NCBI GenBank assembly: GCA_947642745.1
Contig: CANRTU010000009.1
Location: 1-64,000 of the forward strand
Direction: 5' to 3'
Length of the DNA stretch: 64,000 bases
From: an uncultured Eubacterium sp.
Lineage (GTDB): Bacteria > Bacillota > Clostridia > Lachnospirales > Lachnospiraceae
This document shows, in pieces, positions 56,243-64,000 of this stretch. Within the stretch, counting starts at the first letter, position 1. Each line of letters opens with the position of its first letter. The notes under the pieces were generated by a model. It was not told the origin of the DNA and made no database searches. It saw only the letters and a list, made by a program, of their open reading frames with translations. The translations under genes and the position numbers were made by a program.

Positions 56243-57706
56243 CTATCCTGCCCTGTAAGAATACGCATTGGATATCTTCGCATTTTCCGCTGTCAGCTGC
56301 ACAGGTTCCCTGTAATAAGCGACTACCGGCGTGCCGATCTCCAGTATCTGATACAGCTGCGTGGCTTTATCAACCGGCATATTAATACAGCCGTGGGAAC
56401 CGGAAGATTTATAAATCTGTTTGCCAAATTCGCTCCTCCAGCTTGCGTCATGAAACCCTACATTATAGGCGAATACCATAAAATACGAAACATCTGAAGC
56501 ATAATCTTCTCCCGTAAGCGTGGCGTCCCGCTCTTTATAGACAATCTTATACACACCATCCGGTGAACCGTTACTGTAGGCGATATTTCCGGTTACCACA
56601 TCCGCCTCCAGTTTCAGGCTGCCATTTTTATAGTAATACATATGCTGGTTCGTATAGTCTATCTCTACATATGTATCACCAATATCATATATTTCACTCT
56701 TTACTACTGCGGTCTGGTTGAATACCGGTTCCCGCTCAATCGTTTTCCCGGATCTGATTTCTGACATCAGCTTTTCTTTTTCTTTTTCTTTATCAATGAC
56801 CCAGCCATAATCCCCGCCGCCGATTTTGACAGTATCGCCCAGGGACGTCTTAAAGTCACGTACATCTCCATAAGTATTGTATTTGCTGGCCAGATACTGA
56901 ATAAAACCTGTGACTCCGGATTCATCAAAAGTGACGGAATAATCCGCTCCTACCGTAATCCAGTTTTTTACCGTCTTACGGTCCAGTACCTCTCCATTTT
57001 CTCCCACGTCATATTTAATAGTAGTATCCAGATAGGAATTTATTTCCGAAAGCGCCTGATTGAGCCTTTCATCATCTGATTTCACCGACGGTTCCTCATA
57101 CATACTGTCCGGCAGGGTCACCTCTGTCTCCCCGTCGTCCACTGCGCCGCGGATCATTTTCTGTACCTTTGCCAGCTTTAACTGGTTCCCCTTTACCGCT
57201 TTGACCAGTTCGTAGCCGTCTTCTGTCTCCTTTAAATATGCGTCTTTTGGTCTGGTAATGTTCTTTTCCTGAAAACATCCCAGCCCCGCTACCAGCTGAT
57301 CCAGCTTATGCTCGTTAAAAGTAGCGGAAACTTCCAGATTTTCTTCCTTGGTACCGCTGCGTTTCGTAATCCACTGATAATTTTCCTGTTCTTCCAGAAT
57401 ATCACTGATTTCTGTACCAGGGACATAGACATAATCAATATCCGGTCCGGATATCTGATAATTCTCCCCGTCTCTGGTATGAATGCTCAATACATAATCT
57501 GCCACTTCCTGCGCTACTTTATCCTCTGTTTCTTCCACCGTCATCTTGTCCACTGCTATTCCATTCAACACCGTTCCCGGAAAAAAATGCTTCGCATAAT
57601 ACGATGCCGTTAAAAAGTAACAGACCAGGAGTGCGACCAGCACAAAGCAAAAAATGATTCCCAAAACAATCACCGCTGTTCTGGCTGACGACTTCTGCTT
57701 ACTCAT
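56243..57706 (-). CDS. L,D-transpeptidase with PG-binding domain
   Basis: Cell-wall cross-linking enzyme of 487 residues, anchored by one N-terminal helix (AVIVLGIIFCFVLVALLVCYF). Two tandem PG_binding_4-type regions fill residues 50-330. The C-terminal YkuD domain has the catalytic SHGCIN motif with His438 and Cys440. It would make 3-3 cross-links that resist most beta-lactams. The ATG at 57706 follows GGAAGG; 111 upstream codons of open frame are low in coding character. It is monocistronic. Confidence 0.92.
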   Translation of the reverse strand: MSKQKSSARTAVIVLGIIFCFVLVALLVCYFLTASYYAKHFFPGTVLNGIAVDKMTVEETEDKVAQEVADYVLSIHTRDGENYQISGPDIDYVYVPGTEISDILEEQENYQWITKRSGTKEENLEVSATFNEHKLDQLVAGLGCFQEKNITRPKDAYLKETEDGYELVKAVKGNQLKLAKVQKMIRGAVDDGETEVTLPDSMYEEPSVKSDDERLNQALSEINSYLDTTIKYDVGENGEVLDRKTVKNWITVGADYSVTFDESGVTGFIQYLASKYNTYGDVRDFKTSLGDTVKIGGGDYGWVIDKEKEKEKLMSEIRSGKTIEREPVFNQTAVVKSEIYDIGDTYVEIDYTNQHMYYYKNGSLKLEADVVTGNIAYSNGSPDGVYKIVYKERDATLTGEDYASDVSYFMVFAYNVGFHDASWRSEFGKQIYKSSGSHGCINMPVDKATQLYQILEIGTPVVAYYREPVQLTAENAKISNAYSYRAG

Positions 57707-58152
57707 TTCTTTAACCTTCCTTCCCAGACAATCAGTCCTCAGTATTTCTGATCCATATTCCGGCTGGCTGCATCCCTCTGTTTCCAACGGATACTGACAG
57801 ATCCACCATCGCCTGTCCGGGTATCCGGCAGACCCATACCATCGGTATGCGATACCGTTCTGGATACATACTTTGTCTGTTTCTGTCCGGCACATCCGGA
57901 TGAACCGCATGTGCCAGTTCCATTTTAACAGAATAATTTTATTTTGACTACCCTTGCTTTTGCGCCGGATAGCACCTATCATAAAATGCGAAAGGTAATT
58001 GCTAAAAAACAAGGTAAAACGACAATTTTTTGCCAGCAATCAGAAAATCCGGCTGTCTGAATCCGTTTCTATCCATATGATCCTCTGCGGCGAAATGTAC
58101 GGCTGACTGATTCCATGGTCATTCGATTCCCCCAGTAAAATGACTGCCATGG
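57707..58152. other. 446-nt gap between the L,D-transpeptidase gene and rarA
   Basis: No credible gene. Near its right end a 13-bp repeat (CGAATGACCATGG on the minus strand) that covers the rarA stop codon occurs again 36 bp downstream, each copy followed by AGTCA. It otherwise holds AT-rich sequence that may carry the transpeptidase promoter. Confidence 0.5.
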
Positions 58153-59493
58153 TCATTCGTGCAGTCCGTCCCGCTTCCATTTTTCTACTTTTTGTAAGTA
58201 TTCGCTGATTACTTTTTCATATCCGTTTTCCGCCGGCCTGTAAAAAACAGCGCCCTCCAGTCCGTCTGGCAGATACTGCTGGGCCACATAATGGTCCGGA
58301 TAGGAATGGGCGTATTTATATGCCGTTCCCCGCCCCAGCTTTGCGCCGGACTTATAATGGGCGTCCTGTAAATGGGCCGGAACCGGCGGCGTCTTTGACC
58401 CACGCACCAGCGCCATTGCCTCCCCAATGGCTGTACAGGCGGCATTACTCTTTGGCGCACTGGCCACATAAGCGGCTGCCTGGGATAATACAATCTGCGC
58501 CTCCGGCATTCCCAGACGTTCGCTGGCCAGTGAAGCCGCCACTGCTACCTGGATAGCCTGCGGGTCCGCATTTCCCACATCCTCGGATGCGCAGATCATA
58601 ATCCGCCTGGCAATAAACTTCACATCTTCTCCGGCATAAAGCATTCTGGCCAGATAATAAACCGCCGCATCCGGATCAGACCCCCGCATACTTTTGATAA
58701 ACGCAGAGATCGTATCATAATGGTTGTCCCCTGTTTTATCATACCGTACTACCCGCTTCTGAATACATTCAGAGGCTACTTCCAGCGTAATGTGAATATA
58801 TCCGTCCGCATCCCGCTCTGTGGTCAGTACACCCAGCTCAATGGCTGTCAGCGCCGCCCTGGCGTCCCCGTTTGCCATATCCGCCAGAAAATCCGCGGCA
58901 GCGTCTTCCAGTACTACCTGATAAGCGCCCATTCCCTTTTCGGTATCTGTCACTGCCCGGCGCAGCAGCATCTTAATATCCGCTTTCTCCAGCGCTTTCA
59001 GTTCAAAAATTACCGAACGGGAAAGCAGCGCCCCGTTTACTTCAAAATATGGATTCTCCGTCGTCGCCCCGATTAAGACAAGTGTGCCGTCTTCCACAAA
59101 AGGAAGCAGATAATCCTGCTGCCCTTTGTTAAAACGGTGTATCTCATCAATAAACAGAATCGTTTTTTTGCCATACATGCCCTGATTGTCTTTTGCCTGG
59201 TTTACCACCTGCTCCATATCCTTTTTACCAGAGGACGTGGCATTGATCTGCATAAAAGCGGCGCTGGTAGTATTGGCAATTACCTTTGCCAGTGTGGTCT
59301 TTCCGGTTCCGGGCGGTCCGTAAAAAATAATGGAGCCTAATTTATCCGCCGAAATGGCCCGGTACAGCAGCTTATCCTTTCCAATAATATGCTGCTGCCC
59401 CACCACCTCATCCAGCGTGGACGGACGCAGCCTCGAGGCAAGCGGGGCTTCTTTCTGCAGATTCTGTTCCCTCATATAATCAAATAAATCCAT
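58153..59493 (-). CDS. rarA: replication-associated recombination protein A
   Basis: AAA+ ATPase acting at stalled replication forks (MgsA/WRNIP1 family), 446 residues. Walker A is GPPGTGKTTL, Walker B FIDEIHRFN, sensor-1 region GATTENPYFEV, and the C-terminal half has the tetramerisation domain with HYDTISAFIKSMRGSDPDAA. The ATG at 59493 follows GGAGGAACC; the 5-codon longer start lies inside that site. It stands between cell-wall genes with no recombination partner. Confidence 0.95.
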   Translation of the reverse strand: MDLFDYMREQNLQKEAPLASRLRPSTLDEVVGQQHIIGKDKLLYRAISADKLGSIIFYGPPGTGKTTLAKVIANTTSAAFMQINATSSGKKDMEQVVNQAKDNQGMYGKKTILFIDEIHRFNKGQQDYLLPFVEDGTLVLIGATTENPYFEVNGALLSRSVIFELKALEKADIKMLLRRAVTDTEKGMGAYQVVLEDAAADFLADMANGDARAALTAIELGVLTTERDADGYIHITLEVASECIQKRVVRYDKTGDNHYDTISAFIKSMRGSDPDAAVYYLARMLYAGEDVKFIARRIMICASEDVGNADPQAIQVAVAASLASERLGMPEAQIVLSQAAAYVASAPKSNAACTAIGEAMALVRGSKTPPVPAHLQDAHYKSGAKLGRGTAYKYAHSYPDHYVAQQYLPDGLEGAVFYRPAENGYEKVISEYLQKVEKWKRDGLHE

Positions 59494-59726
59494 GGTTCCT
59501 CCATACACAGACAGATTCCCGCCTGCTTTCTCCCTTTCTTCTCCGACAGGACGGCCGGAAGGCGCCGCCGTTTTTTCCTCTGTATAGCCTTCCTTCTTTC
59601 TGAATCACCTGTCTGTTTCCCAAATGCCTTTCTTTTCCAGACAGCCTTCTTTCCGCCGTATTCTGACGCTACCTTTTATTATACTGTTCCCGCAGAGGCT
59701 TGTAAAGAAATAAAAGTACAGGAACA

Positions 59727-60659
59727 TTAGTCCATTACAATCTCATCCACTGTCACAAACTCATAGCCCTCGTTCTGCAGCCGGTCGATAATACTTAAAG
59801 CTGACCGTACAGTGGAAGGATATTCGTCATGCATGAGAATAATGCTGTTTTCTTCGATTTCCCGGTAAACCGTATTGCATATGCTTTCTTCATTCTGACA
59901 GGACCAGTCCATCGTATCAATGGTCCAGAGCACCTGGATCATTTCCAGTTCTTTTTCTATCTTTTTACTGGCGCTTCCAAACGGAGGACGCAAAAAACAC
60001 GGTTCTTCGCCCGTGTATTTTGCTATCACTTCATTTGCTTTTTTTATTTCTTTTCTGGCGGCAGTGCGGGTCATGGTCTTTAAATCCACATGGTTATACG
60101 TATGATTGCCAATCAGATGGCCTTCTTCCACAATGCGCTTCATAATTTCCGGCTGTTCCTTTGCGGCGGCGCCTATGACAAAAAAAGATACACGGACTCC
60201 CCGTTCCGCCAGACCATCCAGCAGCATGGGCGTATATTCTTCATCCGGTCCGTCATCAAATGTCAGGGCGATTTTTTTCTTTTCCACAACCGGCTCCGGC
60301 CTGTTTCCAAGATCAGCGTCCTGATTTGTCCCGTTCCCTTCCCTGCTTCCAGCGGTATAGACAACATCGCTGCCGCCAGGGCCGTCCCCTTTCCCGCTGC
60401 CTCCCGCAGCGTCCGTGCCGCCTGATCCGGCCGGCCGGCCGCTCCCTGTGGCCATGCCGGCGTCCTGACCGCTGTCCCGTCCAGTGCCATATATGACCAC
60501 ACTGCTGCCGGCCGCCGCTTCTTCCCGCTCCGGATGCAGCGCCACACGGTCAATCATAGTAACAATTATTGTGAAAAAAAGAGCCAGCCCACAGGACATT
60601 GCGATCCTGCGGATATGCTGCTTCAACGGAATAACAATTCTGGAACTATACTTTTTCAA
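59727..60659 (-). CDS. polysaccharide deacetylase (NodB fold)
   Basis: A 310-residue secreted or membrane-anchored deacetylase, likely acting on peptidoglycan. One N-terminal helix (GLALFFTIIVTMIDRVAL) and a Gly/Ser/Asp linker lead to the NodB domain: metal motif TFDDGPDEEYT, GNHTYNHVDL, RPPFGSASKK, DTMDWSCQ and IILMHDEYPS. All five active-site motifs are present. Translation starts at TTG with AGCAGGAG eight nt upstream; no in-frame ATG fits better. It follows clpB by about 90 nt with no visible terminator. Confidence 0.92.
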   Translation of the reverse strand: MKKYSSRIVIPLKQHIRRIAMSCGLALFFTIIVTMIDRVALHPEREEAAAGSSVVIYGTGRDSGQDAGMATGSGRPAGSGGTDAAGGSGKGDGPGGSDVVYTAGSREGNGTNQDADLGNRPEPVVEKKKIALTFDDGPDEEYTPMLLDGLAERGVRVSFFVIGAAAKEQPEIMKRIVEEGHLIGNHTYNHVDLKTMTRTAARKEIKKANEVIAKYTGEEPCFLRPPFGSASKKIEKELEMIQVLWTIDTMDWSCQNEESICNTVYREIEENSIILMHDEYPSTVRSALSIIDRLQNEGYEFVTVDEIVMD

Positions 60660-60750
60660 TGGATATCTCCTGCTGAATCTTCATTTTCTACTATTGTATT
60701 CCGCTTTTATTGTTTTATATCAGCTATTTTTCCAGACAGCCTGTTTCCTG

Positions 60751-63336
60751 CTATCCTTTTACCACCGCCTCCAGATTTCCATCTGTTAACTGTATAAGAA
60801 TCGTATCCCCGGCCTTTACCCGGTCCTCCAGAATAATTTTAGCCGCCAGTGTCTCCACCGTCTTTTGCAGATACCGTTTCAGCGGTCTTGCGCCGTAAAC
60901 CGGATCATAACCATTTGTCACAATAAATTTCTCCGCCTGCGGCGTCAGTTCCACCGATAACTCCCGGTCCGCCAGCCGGCGGTTCAGATCCGCCGTCAGC
61001 AGGTGGATAATGCTGCCAATATCCCCGGATGTCAGCGGCCGGAACAGGATGATTTCGTCCAGGCGGTTTAAAAATTCCGGCCTGAAACCGGCCCGCAGTT
61101 CGTTCATTACCGACTGTTCACATTCCGGCGTCACATCTCCGTTCTGGTCAATCCCTTCCAGCAGATAAGAAGAGCCGATATTGGACGTCATAATCAGAAT
61201 CGTATTTTTAAAGTCCACCGTCCTGCCCTGGGAATCTGTAATACGCCCGTCATCCAGTACCTGTAACAGTACATTAAACACATCCGGATGCGCCTTTTCC
61301 ACTTCATCAAATAATACTACAGAATATGGCTTTCTGCGGACTGCTTCTGTCAGCTGGCCGCCCTCTTCATAGCCCACATATCCTGGAGGCGCCCCGATCA
61401 GACGGGAAACCGAATATTTCTCCATATATTCGCTCATATCCAGCCGTACCATATTATTTTCATCATCAAACAGACTGGCTGCGAGGGCTTTAGCCAGCTC
61501 CGTCTTGCCCACCCCGGTAGGTCCCAGGAACAGGAAAGAACCGATCGGCCTGGAAGGATCCTTTATGCCCGCTTTGGAACGGATAATCGCTTCTGTTACT
61601 TTCGTCACGCCCTCATCCTGTCCGATCACCCGTTTATGGAGTTCCTCATCCAGATGCAGCGTTTTGCTCCGCTCGCTTTCTGTTAATTTCGCAACCGGAA
61701 TGCCGGTCCAGCGGGAAATGATTTTCGCAATCTCTTCATCACTGACATTTTCATGCATAAGCGTATGAGTTTCCCGCTTTACCTTTTCTTCCTCAATCTC
61801 AAGCTGTTTCTGTATCTGCGGCAGACGGCCGTACTGCAACTCCGCCGCTTTATTCAGATCATATTCCTGTTGTGCCTGCGTAATCTCTTTGCGTACGTTT
61901 TCCAGCTCTTCCCGCAGCTGCCGGACTGTCTCAATCGACTTTTTCTCATTGTCCCACTGGGCTTTTTTCGTCTGCAGCTCACTGTTTAATTCCGCCAGAT
62001 CTTTCTGGAGATGTTCCAGCCGGTCCCTGCTAAGATGATCTGTCTCTTTTTTCAGTGCGGTTTCTTCGATCTGCATCTGCATGACGCGACGGTTCAGCTC
62101 GTCCAGCTCCGCCGGCATGGAATCCAGTTCCGTTTTAATCAGCGCACATGCTTCATCCACCAGGTCAATGGCCTTGTCCGGCAAAAACCGGTCCGAAATA
62201 TACCGGTTGGACAGTACCGCAGCCGATACAAGCGCTGCGTCCGCAATCTTTACGCCATGGAAAACCTCATACCGCTCCTTCAGTCCCCTTAAAATGGACA
62301 CTGTCTCCTCCACGGTTGGCTCGTTTACCTGCACCGGCTGGAAACGCCGTTCCAGCGCCGCATCCTTTTCAATATATTCCCGGTACTCATCCAGGGTAGT
62401 GGCGCCGATACAGTGCAGCTCTCCCCTGGCCAGCATTGGTTTCAGCATATTTCCAGCGTCCAGCGCCCCGTCAGTTTTTCCGGCGCCCACAATCGTATGC
62501 AGCTCATCAATAAATAGAATAATCTGCCCGTCGCTTTTACGCACTTCATCCAGCACGGCTTTCAGCCGTTCTTCAAACTCGCCCCGGTATTTTGCGCCGG
62601 CCACCAGCGCTCCCATATCGAGGGCAAACAGCTTTTTATCCTTTAGCCCTTCCGGTACATCTCCCCGGACGATCCGCTGTGCCAGTCCTTCCACAACAGC
62701 CGTTTTACCAACGCCCGGCTCACCGATCAGCACCGGATTATTTTTTGTCTTTCTGGAGAGGATTCTGACCACATTACGGATCTCCCCATCCCGCCCGATT
62801 ACCGGATCGGATTTCTGCTCCCTGGCCCGCTCCACCATATCATAGCCATACTTCTCCAGTGTATCATAAGTATCCTCCGGATGATCCGAAGTCACCCGCT
62901 GGTTGCCCCGGACAGTGGAAAGCGCCTGCAGAAACCGTTCTTTTGTAATGCCGTACTCTTTAAAAACAGCTTTCAGCGCCTGATTCGGATGTCTTAACAG
63001 ACTCAGGAACAAATGCTCCACAGAGACATATTCATCCCCCATCTGCTTCGCTTCATCCTCTGCGCTGATCAGTACCTGATTCAGGTACTGGCCCACATAA
63101 ATCTGTCCGCCGGAGACTTTCACCCGTGCTTCCAGACGCCGGATCGCATTGTTGATAAAATGCTCTTTATTTATATCCATTTTTTCAATCAGTTTCGGAA
63201 TCAGCCCGTCTTCCTGACGCAGCAGCGCCACCAGCAGATGTTCCTGTTCGAGCTCCTGATTGCCGTATTCATAAGCCAGTTTTTCACAGTCGTTAACCGC
63301 TTCAATAGATTTTTGTGTAAATTTCTGAATATTCAT
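60751..63336 (-). CDS. clpB: ATP-dependent disaggregase ClpB
   Basis: Hexameric chaperone that with DnaK resolves protein aggregates. The 861-residue protein has an N-terminal Clp_N domain ([20 protein letters not shown]), the first AAA+ module with [10 protein letters not shown], a long coiled-coil middle domain (about residues 400-520, the ClpB hallmark), and a second AAA+ module with [10 protein letters not shown]. The C-terminal domain is normal. The ATG at 63336 follows AAAGGAGG; a longer frame reading 43 codons upstream overlaps the leader and is not needed. A CIRCE-like element overlaps the promoter. Confidence 0.97.
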   Translation of the reverse strand: MNIQKFTQKSIEAVNDCEKLAYEYGNQELEQEHLLVALLRQEDGLIPKLIEKMDINKEHFINNAIRRLEARVKVSGGQIYVGQYLNQVLISAEDEAKQMGDEYVSVEHLFLSLLRHPNQALKAVFKEYGITKERFLQALSTVRGNQRVTSDHPEDTYDTLEKYGYDMVERAREQKSDPVIGRDGEIRNVVRILSRKTKNNPVLIGEPGVGKTAVVEGLAQRIVRGDVPEGLKDKKLFALDMGALVAGAKYRGEFEERLKAVLDEVRKSDGQIILFIDELHTIVGAGKTDGALDAGNMLKPMLARGELHCIGATTLDEYREYIEKDAALERRFQPVQVNEPTVEETVSILRGLKERYEVFHGVKIADAALVSAAVLSNRYISDRFLPDKAIDLVDEACALIKTELDSMPAELDELNRRVMQMQIEETALKKETDHLSRDRLEHLQKDLAELNSELQTKKAQWDNEKKSIETVRQLREELENVRKEITQAQQEYDLNKAAELQYGRLPQIQKQLEIEEEKVKRETHTLMHENVSDEEIAKIISRWTGIPVAKLTESERSKTLHLDEELHKRVIGQDEGVTKVTEAIIRSKAGIKDPSRPIGSFLFLGPTGVGKTELAKALAASLFDDENNMVRLDMSEYMEKYSVSRLIGAPPGYVGYEEGGQLTEAVRRKPYSVVLFDEVEKAHPDVFNVLLQVLDDGRITDSQGRTVDFKNTILIMTSNIGSSYLLEGIDQNGDVTPECEQSVMNELRAGFRPEFLNRLDEIILFRPLTSGDIGSIIHLLTADLNRRLADRELSVELTPQAEKFIVTNGYDPVYGARPLKRYLQKTVETLAAKIILEDRVKAGDTILIQLTDGNLEAVVKG

Positions 63337-63455
63337 AACATTGCCTCCTTTGAAAAGTGAATCCCGGATAAAAACAGAATCCCGAAGCTTCGCACCCAGA
63401 CCATTCTGCCCATCTTCCCAGGGATCCGTAACAGGAACTTTGTTTGTCTGTAAGC

Positions 63456-63498
63456 AATATAACACGTATTGTTAGCCACGTCAATAGTTGAGTGCTAA
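63456..63498 (-). promoter_or_regulatory. clpB promoter with a CIRCE-like operator
   Basis: Minus-strand TTGACG, 17-bp spacer, TATATT. Just upstream and overlapping the -35 is TTAGCACTC-N9-CGTGGCTAA (63472-63498): the left half is the perfect CIRCE half-site, the right half is degenerate. The spacing (9-9-9) is exact, so HrcA control is likely. Confidence 0.7.
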
Positions 63499-63899
63499 AA
63501 TTTTCTGACAAATTTTGCAATAACCAGATAGAAATTACCGTGAATACGGACAACTATGTGCCAGATCTTACATATACGCTGGCAGCCGGAGCGGACAATG
63601 CTGGATCATACACGGTTATCTTTTATTTTTAAATTATGGCAGCCAGAAGATAATCGTATATTCCGGCTGCCTTTCACCGGCATCTGGGAATATACATCCA
63701 TCTGCCAGCTGATCCAGTGTTTAAAACTGAAAGATAATCATGTATGATCAGACATGATCGCTATAGAGAAAGAATTCTTCTGAATGCGGCTTACGTATAT
63801 TTCTTATAAATTTATATTCCCCATATGTCAGTACAATCTTCACTATTTTATATGGTAAAAAGATTGTACTGACACACTCTGGCAGACACAGGCATCCGC
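63499..63899. other. non-coding stretch with a 15-bp inverted repeat
   Basis: No gene. A perfect 15-bp inverted repeat (TGTCAGTACAATCTT, 63826-63840 and 63860-63874) with a 19-nt loop lies after the stop of the truncated gene but has no U-tract, so termination is doubtful. A GGCAGCC/GGCTGCC stem lies near 63636-63670. Confidence 0.5.
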
Positions 63900-64000
63900 T
63901 TACTTTACATGCGTCGCAATACGCACTGCCGCCGCCATCCCGCCGTCTCCATACGACGGATGTTTCATAAACGCCTGCGACTGTCCGCTTAAATCTCTGC
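63900..64000 (-). CDS. truncated gene, C-terminal 33 codons (possibly UDP-GlcNAc 2-epimerase)
   Basis: The window edge cuts this frame. The visible end reads about DLSGQSQAFMKHPSYGDGG, then MAAAVRIATHVK and a TAA stop. The SYGDGGMAAAVRI segment resembles the NPYGDGxAxxRI close of UDP-N-acetylglucosamine 2-epimerases, but 33 residues are too few to be sure. Confidence 0.45.
   Translation of the reverse strand, partial: RDLSGQSQAFMKHPSYGDGGMAAAVRIATHVK

Noticed and set aside
63302-63553. 83-codon ORF over the clpB start and promoter
   Set aside because: It spans the clpB promoter and the CIRCE-like site and is out of frame with clpB.

Overview
The window looks like chromosomal DNA of a spore-forming, gut-type clostridium, most likely a Lachnospiraceae. 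The evidence is the gene content: a SPOCS/LysM coat-type protein, Veg, a LicT-controlled beta-glucoside PTS, an Rpn-type nuclease, DUF4349 and UPF0210 proteins, formate-tetrahydrofolate ligase and a CIRCE-like site before clpB. Strong Shine-Dalgarno sites are common and at least three genes start with TTG. Genus cannot be decided from sequence alone. I found no rRNA, tRNA, CRISPR array, prophage or intact insertion sequence.

Layout: 0-9.5 kb carries envelope and spore genes, almost all on the minus strand (DUF4349 lipoprotein, Rpn nuclease, DUF4422 glycosyltransferase, map, NlpC/P60 hydrolase, SPOCS-LysM protein, veg, PrcB-like lipoprotein). 9.6-16 kb has plsC, murF-ddl, an isolated DUF3800 gene and trxB, separated by hairpin-rich repeats. 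16-23 kb is an amino-acid operon (leuB-ilvD-ilvB-serC-serA), followed by yajC, and then an IMP cyclohydrolase-tgt pair. 26-31 kb is a beta-glucoside operon (licT-bglF-GH1-DUF3784) with a legible promoter, RAT antiterminator site and terminator. 31.5-34 kb is a BlaI/BlaR1-type pair with paired operators and no adjacent beta-lactamase. 34-42 kb holds an ECF sigma factor with a DUF2461 gene, a CgeB-like glycosyltransferase, a large hybrid histidine kinase and a radical SAM protein. 42.6-51.7 kb is a housekeeping operon: thioesterase-polA-coaE/FtsA-like-walJ-ACT-UPF0210. 52-64 kb contains a DUF3810 peptidase, fhs, an L,D-transpeptidase, rarA, a polysaccharide deacetylase and clpB, and ends in a truncated gene.

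The coding regions are mostly ordinary; the unusual material lies between and at the edges of genes. (1) A modular family of two alternating hairpins occurs at three convergent gene junctions (10.4, 15.7 and 42.4 kb), with compensatory changes between copies. (2) coaE and an FtsA-like ATPase gene are joined in one open frame with a strong internal ribosome-binding site. (3) A terminator hairpin after veg contains the Shine-Dalgarno of the next gene in its 3' arm. (4) The last 111 bp of fhs is followed by two decayed tandem copies, each a whole number of codons. (5) Several inverted-repeat structures (6.6, 13.4, 16.0 and 31.1 kb) look like MITE relics or structured RNAs.
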